Assembly (NCBI RefSeq): GCF_014217335.1
Contig: NZ_CP060092.1
Coordinates: 4,171,501 to 4,235,500 of the forward strand
Source: Teredinibacter purpureus
GTDB taxonomy: Bacteria; Pseudomonadota; Gammaproteobacteria; Pseudomonadales; Cellvibrionaceae
DNA: 64,000 bases
Direction of reading: 5' to 3'
A program made the position numbers and the translations under genes. This document shows, in pieces, positions 1 through 9,500 of this stretch; positions within the stretch are counted from its first letter, which is position 1; each line of letters begins with the position of its first letter. Below the pieces are notes generated by a model. It was not told the DNA's origin. It searched no databases and worked only from the letters and a program-made list of their open reading frames with translations.

Positions 1-956
1 CCGATGGCGGTTACAACAAGTCGCACGACTGTATTATTGTCATCCACAAGTTGCTCTAACTCACTCGCAGAAACATCTTCTTGCTCCGAACTGAATCCAT
101 TGTCGGGGCAATAGCGCACGACATCCACGCCTAATAATGTCGAGGGTAATGCAAATTCTTGTTGGATAAATTGTGTAGTCGAACCCGGCCCAAAAATGAT
201 GCGAGTAGGCTTACCTAAAAGCTCTATACGTTCTCGAATTTCCGCGGCCATGTCCATTAACACTAATTCTTCCACTTCTAAACCACCTTGTTTCACTTGC
301 TGTACAAAATGGTTTTCGCTAGGCACTAACATTTCACCGAAATGCTGGCTGCGTACTCGCCCTTCGCGAAAAGCACACTCATCAATATCACGCACTTCTT
401 GCTTACTCACCGTGATCAAATCAGCTAACAGCAGTTTCGCCACTATGTCGGCAGCAGGTTCCGGTGCGATAGCAAAAACACCTGAATGCATTTTTACTCC
501 CGACGGGATACCAAGAACGGGAACCTCCATGCCTACCGCGCGGCAAATATCACGCGCAGTACCATCACCGCCCACAAAGATCAGCAAATCAATTTTTTTG
601 TCTAACATGAAACGCGCTTGGGTCTGGGTATCGTGGGCATTTGTAATTCGCTGAAGCGCAATATCCGTAACACGATAAGAAAAACACATGCTGGCGCAAT
701 AGGCTTCACCCATTGTGCTGGGAGCCACTAAAAACTCGAATGCTGGAATATCAGGAATACTGCTCGCTAACAAAGCCGTGAGCTGCGCCAAAAATTGCTC
801 GGCCCGAGCCGGAGCACGCAATGCAATTTCGCCACGTCGCGCGCGATTTTGTATGGCAATGTCATCGCTACCTTTGTTGCCTGCAGGGCCACCAACACCG
901 GCCATTGGGTTAACAATAAACCCGATAACAATTGTTTTGGTCGACGATGCGTTCAT
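1..956 (-). CDS. ATP-NAD kinase family protein (COG3199-like), 3' end outside window
   Basis: I translated this frame by hand. It opens at an ATG (956-954) two bases after the pdxB stop and stays open to the left edge, so at least 318 codons are present and the C-terminus is missing. The N-terminus reads NASSTKTIVIGFIVNPMAGV, followed by GGPAGNKGSD. A diagnostic GGDGTARD motif follows a hydrophobic strand (DLLIFV), and later come PVLGIPSGVKMHSGVF and FGPGSTTQ. These are hallmarks of the NAD-kinase/diacylglycerol-kinase fold, in the branch usually annotated as predicted polyphosphate- or ATP-dependent NAD kinase. It should bind ATP and phosphorylate NAD or a related diol, but the substrate is not shown by sequence. 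It is the last visible gene of the epmC-exo-pdxB operon and is probably translationally coupled to pdxB. Confidence 0.85.
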   Translation of the reverse strand, partial: MNASSTKTIVIGFIVNPMAGVGGPAGNKGSDDIAIQNRARRGEIALRAPARAEQFLAQLTALLASSIPDIPAFEFLVAPSTMGEAYCASMCFSYRVTDIALQRITNAHDTQTQARFMLDKKIDLLIFVGGDGTARDICRAVGMEVPVLGIPSGVKMHSGVFAIAPEPAADIVAKLLLADLITVSKQEVRDIDECAFREGRVRSQHFGEMLVPSENHFVQQVKQGGLEVEELVLMDMAAEIRERIELLGKPTRIIFGPGSTTQFIQQEFALPSTLLGVDVVRYCPDNGFSSEQEDVSASELEQLVDDNNTVVRLVVTAI

Positions 957-957
957 C

Positions 958-2076
958 TTATGCGGTCATCTGTATTTTAAAACCCAACGCCTCGTAAAAA
1001 TCCAACCAGTCATCGGCGGGGTCGATCACACTATAATGGCTAAATTCTCGCCTTTTAGGGTAATGCTTTCTTAATAAATCAAATTCTGTGGCGACCGTAT
1101 CTTTCACCGCGCGCAAACGAGCATCATCGTCTACTATGGGGTACGTTTTCAGTATCATTTCTCGTACTGAATCGGCGGTAAGCGGCACTGTATCGCCATA
1201 GGCTTTTGTTTTCACGTCCAGCATTCGGTCTTTTATGTCGTTCTCTGGATGTTGTAAAAAAGTCGATAGCGCTTCAAAAATCATTAACGATCCATTCGTT
1301 TTACCTTCATAGCTATAACCCGCAATATGAGGGCTCGCCAAGCACACATACTCCAATAGTGCCGTATCTAGATCTGGCTCTGGCTCCCACACATCTAACA
1401 CAACGCTAAGCTTATTTTGATTGCCTTGGCGAAAGTACTGAAGCAGGGCATCATTATCAATAACCGCTCCTCTGCCCGCATTTAGCAATAAGGCACCCGG
1501 TTTCATGTGATTAAAAAACTCGGTACTCATCATGTGCCACGAAGGATGAGGGCCATCGGTAGTTAAAGGTGTGTGGGTGCAAATTACGTCGCATTCGTAT
1601 AACGATTCCCAAGGTTGCAAATCAGGGATTTCATTCTGCGTTAAAAACGGATCGTAACAAACACAACTAAAACCAGCCTTAATAAGCGCGCGATAGAGAC
1701 GCCCCCCAACATTTCCACAGCCAATAACACCTATTTTTAGCGTTTTATCGAGTTTGTTCAAATGCGCCAACGCCGCAAAAACGTACTGCACTACACCGTA
1801 CGCGTTACAACCGGGGGCACTGCTGTAAGAAATTGACTGCTTATCAAGGTATTCCTTGTCGAGATGATCCGTACCTATGGTGCAGGTACCCACAAACTTT
1901 ACTTGGCTGCCTTGCAATAAGGTTTCATTTACTTGAGTAACAGAACGCACGAGTAGTGCATCGGCATGCTTCACATCTTCGGGGCTAATATTACGCCCTG
2001 GTAATGTCACAATTTCGCCTAATGAGCCGAAAAGTTCGTATACAAGTGGAATGTTTTCATCGGCAATAATTTTCAT
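958..2076 (-). CDS. pdxB: Erythronate-4-phosphate dehydrogenase
   Basis: Oxidises 4-phospho-D-erythronate in the deoxyxylulose-5-phosphate-dependent pyridoxal phosphate pathway. The protein has 372 residues, close to the usual length. It shows the D-2-hydroxyacid dehydrogenase layout: NAD-binding GxGxxG at 119-124 (GCGNVG), and catalytic Arg202 (in GRG), Glu231 (in VWEPEP) and His250 (in SPHIAGYS). The C-terminal extension specific to PdxB (about 285-372) is present. Its ATG overlaps the stop of the upstream exonuclease gene by four bases (ATGA), and the ATP-NAD-kinase-like gene starts two bases after its stop. This is a tightly packed operon with probable translational coupling. Confidence 0.96.
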   Translation of the reverse strand: MKIIADENIPLVYELFGSLGEIVTLPGRNISPEDVKHADALLVRSVTQVNETLLQGSQVKFVGTCTIGTDHLDKEYLDKQSISYSSAPGCNAYGVVQYVFAALAHLNKLDKTLKIGVIGCGNVGGRLYRALIKAGFSCVCYDPFLTQNEIPDLQPWESLYECDVICTHTPLTTDGPHPSWHMMSTEFFNHMKPGALLLNAGRGAVIDNDALLQYFRQGNQNKLSVVLDVWEPEPDLDTALLEYVCLASPHIAGYSYEGKTNGSLMIFEALSTFLQHPENDIKDRMLDVKTKAYGDTVPLTADSVREMILKTYPIVDDDARLRAVKDTVATEFDLLRKHYPKRREFSHYSVIDPADDWLDFYEALGFKIQMTA

Positions 2077-2975
2077 AACGTTGGAAATACTCGATTAATT
2101 GAAGAATTAAATTGCGGGCCAAAACCCATCGTTTCACCAAACTGCTGGAGGGCCTTTTTTTTAGGTTTGCTAACCGATAATGAAAAACGTCGGCCTAGGG
2201 GCGCGTTGGTTACCACCCGCGTCAACTGAATAGCCATATCAACTTGCGACTCGTACTCGACAAGCTTGTGAGCGAGTGTTGCCGCTCCTCGAATAGGTAG
2301 CTGGGCTACATGTGCCATGTGTTGCTTAATATCGTGCCAACTAGGGTAATGACGAAGCAACGCTGAAGCAGTCTTTGCGCCAACTCCCGGCACCCCCGGA
2401 ATATCGTCACTGGCGTCCCCCACTAACGCTAAATAATCAGCCACTTGGGCTGGGGCCACCCCTAACGTTTCAATAATATCTGACGCATACAATCGGTCTC
2501 CCTCTGGGGCGTCCCACATAAAATCACTTTTCCCCAGCACCAATTGCGCGAGATCTTTATCACGGGTAACAACACCTACAGACAAGGATTGCGCTCTACA
2601 CCGTGACGCTAACGTTGCCAACAAATCATCGGCCTCATGCGTACTGGAGACATAGCTGGGAATGCCCAGCAACTCTGTAACCCGTTGACACGCTTTTAAC
2701 TGAAACGCTAACAATTCGTCTGGCAAGGCTCGACTGCACTTGTAATTGGGGTAAAGCGTATTCCGAAAACAACTTCCCAGGCTCTCATCGAAACAAGCGG
2801 CCATTTTTGACGGACTATTGGCCTCCAACAAACGCAGCAACCAATAAGAGTAACCATAAACAGCCCCCGTTGGGGAGCCGTCTTCAGACCACCAATTATC
2901 CGGCATCGAGAAATAATATTTAAAAATATAGATTGAGGCGTCTATCAATAAAACCGGCGAAGTATTTGATTTCAT
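2073..2975 (-). CDS. Stand-alone 5'-3' exonuclease / flap endonuclease (Pol I N-domain type)
   Basis: A 300-residue protein matching the 5'-3' exonuclease domain found at the N-terminus of DNA polymerase I and in ExoIX/Xni. The acidic metal ligands are in place: Asp12 (LLIDAS), Glu114/Asp116/Asp117 (EADD), Asp139/Asp141 (TRDKD), Asp187 and Asp190/191 (GDASDD). The helix-three-turn-helix GVPGVGAKTA lies at 194-203. It probably removes 5' flaps or RNA primers in the cytoplasm. E. coli Xni is known for an incomplete second metal site, whereas this protein appears to keep the full set. It could be called xni by position in the family, but I leave the symbol blank. It sits 22 bases after epmC and overlaps pdxB by four bases. 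Confidence 0.88.
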   Translation of the reverse strand: MKSNTSPVLLIDASIYIFKYYFSMPDNWWSEDGSPTGAVYGYSYWLLRLLEANSPSKMAACFDESLGSCFRNTLYPNYKCSRALPDELLAFQLKACQRVTELLGIPSYVSSTHEADDLLATLASRCRAQSLSVGVVTRDKDLAQLVLGKSDFMWDAPEGDRLYASDIIETLGVAPAQVADYLALVGDASDDIPGVPGVGAKTASALLRHYPSWHDIKQHMAHVAQLPIRGAATLAHKLVEYESQVDMAIQLTRVVTNAPLGRRFSLSVSKPKKKALQQFGETMGFGPQFNSSINRVFPTL

Positions 2976-2997
2976 TTAACCCCTTTTAGCCACTACG

Positions 2998-3528
2998 TTA
3001 TAGCCGCGATACGGTGTAAAACGAGGCATCTAACACGCTTGCCGTTTTATAACTGTGCGTAAGTGCCTTCACAAACGTTTTGGCTCGAACATTCAACCCT
3101 TTGTCACAATACCGCTTTGCTTGATCGCTAATGGCTTTTTTAAACGTAACCGACGCTCCCAGCCCAGCCATAAGATTGTCGGCGCTGACAGCAAATGGGT
3201 GGCCACACGCAACGTTTAATATCCACTCTAGCGCTTGGGGTTTAATTTCAACACGTTCAAATTCTATTTGCTGCCGTTCTGTACGGCCATCCGGCGCATA
3301 CCAGTAGCCATAGTCCTCCTGTAATCGACGCGCCTCTCCTGCGATACACCAATGGCTTATTTCGTGCAAAGCACTTGAGAAATAATCTGCCCTAAAAATA
3401 ATACGCGCGCTATCGCCAGAATGAGCAGGTAAATAAAGCGGTTCCTCCCCTCCCCCTACTAAGCGAGTATTATGGGAGCTTAAGAACGTTCGATTAAAAA
3501 CCTCTATTATCTGCTGACAAGAATACAT
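2998..3528 (-). CDS. epmC: Elongation factor P hydroxylase EpmC (YfcM family)
   Basis: Completes EF-P modification by hydroxylating the lysylated lysine. From the ATG at 3528 the protein has 176 residues (E. coli EpmC is about 182). It carries the family signature HEISHWCIAG at 55-64, then GYWYAPDGR, and a VEIKPQALEW block after residue 90. An upstream ATG at 3588 would add 20 residues with no similarity to the family, so I prefer 3528, although no strong Shine-Dalgarno separates the two. It is first in the operon with the exonuclease, pdxB and the NAD-kinase-like gene. Its presence implies EpmA/EpmB elsewhere in the genome. Confidence 0.92.
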   Translation of the reverse strand: MYSCQQIIEVFNRTFLSSHNTRLVGGGEEPLYLPAHSGDSARIIFRADYFSSALHEISHWCIAGEARRLQEDYGYWYAPDGRTERQQIEFERVEIKPQALEWILNVACGHPFAVSADNLMAGLGASVTFKKAISDQAKRYCDKGLNVRAKTFVKALTHSYKTASVLDASFYTVSRL

Positions 3529-3697
3529 ATAGGTCACAACGACGACTAACTCTCTATTATTAACAATTCCAGTACGTAATAGCCGCACCCGCGATAACTA
3601 CATTTCAACGCAACACTAACGTAAAACCACACATCTGCTCACATTACCGAACAGAAAATAATTGTTCGGCCGGCTATTGTGTTCTCTAAGGAGTACC

Positions 3698-3703
3698 TAT
3701 ACT
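3698..3703 (+). promoter_or_regulatory. Possible -10 box for the 3801 gene
   Basis: A TATACT hexamer about 100 bases before the start codon of the conserved hypothetical gene. A TTGTGT hexamer lies 15 bases further upstream (3677-3682), which is a short spacer. This is a pattern match only. Confidence 0.25.
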
Positions 3704-3800
3704 GTAGCCAGTGATGGTTTACCCAATCGTCTTGTCCACCCTTAGGCTGCACGTCGATCTTGACGGCGGCTCTCTAGGATCTCAATCTGGAGGTGGTATT

Positions 3801-4514
3801 ATGAAGACCTCAATCGATGGTCACAACTCAGATAACGTGATCGATCTCTTCTCGGGAAAGCCTTTATCCTCCCTCAGCGACTCTCGTATTATCCGACTTT
3901 CCCCTGAGTTAGACGGCTTAGAGATGCTTTATTCTAACGAAGCCAGTGAAGATAAGTTCTTCAGCTTAAAAATATTGTGCTGGGGCTTACTGGCTAACGG
4001 CGATGTTATCGGTTTAGTCCCATGGCTGGACGATTTAGTGCCTTGCCCTAAAATTGAAGACCCGCTTAACGGCGCTTGGGAAGGCTACTACGATCCAGGC
4101 ATCGATGAGGTATTTTTCGAGCCGCCCATTCATAAAATCGTCGAACTTGAGACTGCCGCAGAGTATTACGAACTTCAATGCGAGAACGACAATGACGTTG
4201 TGCAAGAGATTCCCGATATTATTGGCACCCACGCGGTACTCGCAAACCGAACCGAGAACGAAAATAGCCTAGCACTACAAGAAGTGGTGAGCTGGCGTTT
4301 ATTCTACGACGGGACCGTTTGCGCGATGCTCGTAGATGACAAAAAAGTAGAGAGCACACCGGTGCTGCCTGGCGATAGCTGCCTATACCCTGCGCAAGTA
4401 CAGGAGCGATTCCGCTACTTTTTTCAACATCACATTGCGAATAAAATCAAATCTAAAGACCCAGAGGCCATGGCCGCCATTTCGCTCTTGGTTGAAGATT
4501 CATCTCAAGCGTAA
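3801..4514 (+). CDS. Conserved hypothetical protein, 237 aa
   Basis: I do not recognise a named family. I chose the ATG at 3801 because a good Shine-Dalgarno (GGAGG) lies eight bases upstream. The frame is open from 3711, but the extra 30 codons look non-coding. The product is acidic and soluble, with no signal peptide or membrane segment. It has an N-terminal DNVIDLFSGKPL stretch, an aromatic acidic middle (GAWEGYYDPGIDEVFFEPP) and a tail ending EAMAAISLLVEDSSQA. The codon use and clean length argue for a real gene. It is divergent from epmC and convergent with tusA, so context says little. Function unknown. Confidence 0.75.
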   Translation: MKTSIDGHNSDNVIDLFSGKPLSSLSDSRIIRLSPELDGLEMLYSNEASEDKFFSLKILCWGLLANGDVIGLVPWLDDLVPCPKIEDPLNGAWEGYYDPGIDEVFFEPPIHKIVELETAAEYYELQCENDNDVVQEIPDIIGTHAVLANRTENENSLALQEVVSWRLFYDGTVCAMLVDDKKVESTPVLPGDSCLYPAQVQERFRYFFQHHIANKIKSKDPEAMAAISLLVEDSSQA

Positions 4515-4629
4515 TAACGACACGTTTAAAAGCTGCCATTTAGCTCAAGCACATATCTCAGTATTAAGGCTTTCTTTCTCACGCCGTTGCGGGCCAGCGT
4601 TGACCACCCTCGCTTCGCACGACCAGCCC

Positions 4630-4860
4630 TTAGCCTTTTCTCACCCAAAAAGTAAACTGGCCTTCCTTCTCTTCATGGGCGTCTAAATGATGGCCGAGGA
4701 AATCACAGAAACGCGTGATATCGCGAACGGTTGACGGGTCAGTTGCAATGATCTTAATCAGATCGCCAGTAGCGGCATCTCGTACGGCATTGTGTAACAT
4801 CATCACCGGTTCTGGGCAGGTTAACCCGCAAGCATCCACTAGCACCTCGGGGCCGCTCAT
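4630..4860 (-). CDS. tusA: Sulfur carrier protein TusA
   Basis: Relays persulfide sulfur from IscS toward 2-thiouridine formation in tRNA and other acceptors. From the ATG at 4860 the protein has 76 residues, with the catalytic Cys15 in CGLTCPEPVMML, the defining TusA/SirA motif, then ATDPSTVRDITRFC and a C-terminal FTFWVRKG. The start at 4860 is favoured by GGTGG five bases upstream. An in-frame ATG at 4893 would add eleven residues. It is divergent from the ABM-domain gene at 5020 and convergent with the hypothetical at 3801. Confidence 0.93.
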   Translation of the reverse strand: MSGPEVLVDACGLTCPEPVMMLHNAVRDAATGDLIKIIATDPSTVRDITRFCDFLGHHLDAHEEKEGQFTFWVRKG

Positions 4861-5019
4861 ATTTCCACCAATCGTTGTTTCGTTGGCGCACATTGTCTAC
4901 TAGGCAATTCACAATCGCAAAAATGTTTTTTACAATTCATTGACTTACTTTCAATATTCAACCCAAGGTTCTGCGGTATATTATCGATATAGCGACATCG
5001 CATCAAAAGGTTAAACCCC

Positions 5020-5301
5020 ATGGTACATATTTTAATCGAACGCCATTTACATGAAGACCAGCTCGCCACCTATATGGAGCAAGCAAAAATCGCACTTCAG
5101 CGCACCTACATTGTGCCTGGTTTTATTTCAGGTGAAGCCTTTGCCGACATTCAGGACGAAAACCACCGTTTTTTGCTCTGTAAATGGAAGTCCTTAGAAG
5201 ACTGGCACCGCTGGGCAACCAGCGCAGAACGCAAAGAACTGCTTAGCCCTATCCATTCGATACTTAAGCAACCCGAAAAAGTATGCGTTCTAGAAAACTA
5301 G
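5020..5301 (+). CDS. ABM (antibiotic biosynthesis monooxygenase) fold protein
   Basis: A 93-residue protein with the pattern of small dimeric alpha/beta-barrel ABM-domain proteins: an N-terminal strand HILIERHL, a helix LATYMEQAKIAL, PGFISGEAF, then FLLCKWKSLEDWHRWATSAERKELL. Members range from quinol or heme monooxygenases to proteins without enzymatic activity, so no substrate is assigned. An AAAGG sits nine bases before the ATG. It faces rlmM tail to tail, with 12 bases between the stops. Confidence 0.8.
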   Translation: MVHILIERHLHEDQLATYMEQAKIALQRTYIVPGFISGEAFADIQDENHRFLLCKWKSLEDWHRWATSAERKELLSPIHSILKQPEKVCVLEN

Positions 5302-5313
5302 CGAGTCGGCCCG

Positions 5314-6378
5314 CTACAGAAATAACCTCAGATGACCGGTGACTTCTTCCCGGTCATGGTAAAGCTGCTTAAACCGTAACTGATGAGAGATGCCCTGAGC
5401 CTTCAGGCGCTCACTTATAGACGATTTACACTTCATCACTTCTTGATAGCGCTGTTTCATCGGCAACTTTAAATTAAATACAGCCTCGGTAAACCAGCGC
5501 TGTTCTCCCCATCGGGCAATCATACCTGCTGTTCTAGAGGGCTTATCAGCAATATCACACACCAACCAATCTACCGGCTTGTTCGGTTTGTATAAAAAGC
5601 CATCCAACAAATGATGCGTGACCTGCCCGGTTTCCATTAACGAATCGGCCATAGGGCCGTTATCAACGGCGTCTACAAACATGCTTCGATTAACTAATTG
5701 CCATGTCCAGCCACCCGGCGCCGCACCCAAATCGACAGCCTTCATGCTAGGCGCTAACCTTACATCCCATTCTTTAGCCGGCACAAAATGATGCCAAGCC
5801 TCTTCTAGCTTTAAGGTCGCTCGGCTAGGCGCTTGTCGAGGCAAGCGGAGCCTCGCGATTCCTGCCGGCCATGGGCTACTATTGTTTTTGGGGTACAAGC
5901 CTACGAAGGCCGATTGCCCCGTGAGAAACACCAATTGCGCACGACATTCAGCCGACGATTTAGTTTTATGTTGCACGGCGAGCTGGATATGCCGGCCCAC
6001 GCCTTTCGCCAACTTGGCCAAAGCTTTACCGTCATTGGTGTCCGTATTAATCGGTTCAACCGATTCAATTGCTTTCACCTTAAATTCCAACATCAATTGT
6101 TGTAGCGCTTGATGCAAAGGGGTGGCTCTATCTTCGGGATTCAACTCTTCAATTACACCATTCGTCACAAACCAGTGACGAACAAACACTAAATGATCGA
6201 ACCTAACCTCGCTTAATAGCGCCAGTGCTTGATCTGGATTATGTATGATAAATTCTACATAGCCTGAGTCACTTTGCGCTTTGGCGTAACCCGCAACCCC
6301 CCGTTGAGCACAAACATCTGTCAACTCAGCGGCAACCTCTTTTTCAAATCCAGCTCTACAAAGAGCAACCAATTGCAC
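5314..6378 (-). CDS. rlmM: 23S rRNA 2'-O-ribose methyltransferase RlmM
   Basis: Methylates the 2'-OH of C2498 of 23S rRNA. The N-terminal THUMP-like half begins VALCRAGFEKEVAAEL. The Rossmann SAM site reads DLGAAPGGWTWQL, and the catalytic lysine block is NLKLPMKQRY near the C-terminus, ending HLRLFL. I place the start at a GTG (6378-6376) with GGAG nine bases upstream, giving 354 residues (E. coli 366). A frame extension to 6441 adds 21 residues that do not fit the family N-terminus. Monocistronic, convergent with the ABM gene and divergent from the GGDEF gene. Confidence 0.94.
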   Translation of the reverse strand: MQLVALCRAGFEKEVAAELTDVCAQRGVAGYAKAQSDSGYVEFIIHNPDQALALLSEVRFDHLVFVRHWFVTNGVIEELNPEDRATPLHQALQQLMLEFKVKAIESVEPINTDTNDGKALAKLAKGVGRHIQLAVQHKTKSSAECRAQLVFLTGQSAFVGLYPKNNSSPWPAGIARLRLPRQAPSRATLKLEEAWHHFVPAKEWDVRLAPSMKAVDLGAAPGGWTWQLVNRSMFVDAVDNGPMADSLMETGQVTHHLLDGFLYKPNKPVDWLVCDIADKPSRTAGMIARWGEQRWFTEAVFNLKLPMKQRYQEVMKCKSSISERLKAQGISHQLRFKQLYHDREEVTGHLRLFL

Positions 6379-6535
6379 AACTCTGCACTCCAATATAAGA
6401 CAAGGGCGGCAAGGATACCTGTAGGGAATAACAATCAACAAGTCGATAAGTGCTTAGATCATTGCATTCGGGCACAAAAACTCCTTTAATTAACGAGCTG
6501 TATTGCTTTAATCATAATAACGCTTAGGTACCCAA

Positions 6536-9500
6536 TTGCTGGACGCAAACCTGACACGCCATACTTGTCGCGAAACTCATTTTGTTGTGAGTGCGATCCT
6601 ACTACTCGCCGTCATTGTTTGCTGCGCTGCAGCCCGTGCGGAGATTCCACCACAAGTAAAATTCAAACCAATACTGACCAATAAGCTGGAAAAACTCGGC
6701 TATATCAATGACATCTTGCAAGACAAAGAAGGGTTTCTTTGGTTTGGCGCCATCCAAGGCCTCGCGCGCTACGATGGTTATACGGTTAAAACCTACTTGC
6801 ACAATGTGGATGACCCTCACTCACTAAGCCATAATTGGGTTAAATCACTTCTGCTCGATAACAACGGCCAGCTGTGGGCGGTAACCTACTCTGGCCTTTG
6901 CCAATACCTCGATCAAAACGACCATTTTGACTGTATCAAACTCCCAGGGTCCGACATCCAAAGCAGTTTCTACGCATTATTTAGAGATAGCCAAAACCAC
7001 TATTGGGTGAGCACTGGCAGTGGAATTTTATGGCTCGATATAGAACAACGCCGCTTTATCGAAGCTCCCCAGGCTATTGTTCAAGCACTACGACCCTCAA
7101 AAGATTCCGAAGACAATTTTGTTCACGAGATGGCCGAAGACTCAAAAGGGAACCTTTGGTTTGCCCTTGAGGGCAATGGTCTTGTTCGTTTCAATACTCA
7201 TACCAGCATAGTGACTCACTTTAAAGTAAACGCCGAAGACCCAACAAGCTTACCCGACAACAAGATTCGCGCACTGCTAGTCGATTCAAATGACAATCTA
7301 TGGATAGGCTCTCTCGGCGGCGGCATCAGTCGCTTTAACACGTCAACAAGCCAATTTACGCACTTCAAACACAGCGGCAGTGAAAAAGCTGATACCGTTT
7401 GGGAAATAATGGAAGACACCAATGGCATGCTATGGATTGGCGACGGCACAGGCATGCACATATATGACCCTAATACGGGTGATTTCGCGGACTACACCTA
7501 CAGTGACGGTAACAACAGTGGGCCCGGTAATTTTGTGGCCCGCGACATGTTTCTGGACGATGCAGGCGGTATATGGGTGGGCTACTTCCCTAGCGGCGTC
7601 GACGCTATCGATATGCAGGCGTCGCAATTTTTAAATTACAATCATAACCCGAGCGTGACGACCTCGTTGGCCGATGGCGGCGTACTCTCAACCCTCGAAG
7701 CACCCAATGGTGATATCTGGGTTGGCTGTGGTTTTGGTCTTAGTTTGCTCGATCGCAAAACAGGTCAGTTCCAGCGATTCAGCCACGACCAAAGCGACCC
7801 TACAAGCATTAGCGGTAGCACTGTACTCGACATGGCAATAGATAACACAGGCACGTTATGGATAGGCGCATGGGATCGAGGGCTAAACCGACACATTCCC
7901 GGCACCAATCATTTCAAACACTACGTATACGACACCAATGACCCACACTCACTCTACGGTCGAGAACCGTGGAGCACACTAGTGGCTGCCGATGGCACTC
8001 TTTGGGTAAGCACAGAAAAAGGTATCAACCGTTACCGCCCCGAAACCGATGACTTTCAAAGACTGCTACCCTTTGATGACAACAACGTTATTTTAGATAG
8101 TGTGTATACACGTCACCTCTTCCAAGACCGAAACGGCATTATTTGGGTCGCGTCGTTTAACGGGCTTTATGCCTTAGATCCTAAAAAAAACGAGTTCATT
8201 CAACATTATCGTCACAACCCTAACGATGCCTCCACCGTCAGTTCAGACCAAATATTAACGGTATTTGAAGACCACGACGGCGATATTTGGGTTGGCACCA
8301 ACGGAAATGGCTTAAACCTTTTAGATCGAGAGCAAGGCACCTTTAAACGCTTTTCCGCAGAGGACGGACTGCCCAACCCTACGATTACCGGTATCACAGA
8401 AGACAATGATGGCGCACTTTGGTTAAGCACTTACCAAGGTTTAGCGCGATATAACAAAAAGAGCGCCAGCTTTTCAACCTTCGATAAGCGGGACGGCCCT
8501 ATCGGCAACCTCTACAACCGTAACTCACCCTCTAGATTACGCAGTGGAGAACTGGTATTTGGTAGTTCTCGCGGGCTAACCATCTTTAACCCAAAGCGTT
8601 TGCACCCAAACACGCACGTTCCGCCAGTGGTTATCACTGAGTTCTCCATCTTTAACAAAGCCGTATCGCCAGGAGATGGCGGCCCTCTGCAACAAGCCAT
8701 CACTCAAACCAAGAGTATTGAGCTTACTCATGAACAGTCTGTATTTTCATTCGAATTTGCCGCACTAAGCTTTCGCTCCCCCGAAGAAAACCAATACGCC
8801 TATCGCATGAACGGCTTTGAACGGAACTGGAATTTTGTCGGCAACCGACGCTCGGCTACCTATACCAACCTAGATCCCGGCGAGTATTTCTTTGAAGTAA
8901 AAGGCTCCAACAACAGTGCGGTATGGAGCCAATCGTCAACAGCTATTAAAGTCACGGTGGCGCCTCCCTTTTGGCGTTCACCGCTCGCTTATGTCCTATA
9001 CGGTTTCGCCTTCATTGGGGTAATCGCGCGTAGCTGGGCTGTACACAAAGCGAAATTGGCTGGCCAACGAAAAAGCCTAGAGCAAGAGCGTGCACTTACA
9101 AAACGACTCAAAGAAATTGACGTAATGAAAGACGAGATTAATCGAGAACTAGACAAAAAAGTCGCGGAAAGAACAGAGGAACTACGTCAAGAGCATGAGC
9201 GCCTCATTGCGACACAGGAAGAACTGCAAGGATTAAACGAAAAACTGGCAGGCGTCAGTGTAACGGATCAATTAACCGGCTTAAAAAATCGACGTTTTTT
9301 ACACCAGTCTATTGGCGAAGATACTGCCATCGTTACGCGACAATACGCTCACAACCCTAACCTCGACTCCCAAGATGACCTCACCTTTTTATTGCTCGAT
9401 CTCGATAAGTTTAAAAATGTTAACGATCGCTATGGCCACAGTGTGGGCGACGAAGTACTTGTTCAGCTCGCCAAAATTTTAACCCGTGTGCTAAGGGAAT

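Noticed and set aside
196..1074. Plus-strand ORFs of 152 and 119 codons in the first kilobase
   Set aside because: They lie antisense to the NAD-kinase-like gene, whose translation carries GGDGTARD and other family motifs.
4857..5069. 70-codon minus ORF between tusA and the ABM gene
   Set aside because: Overlaps starts of both genes; cysteine-rich random-looking product with no motif.
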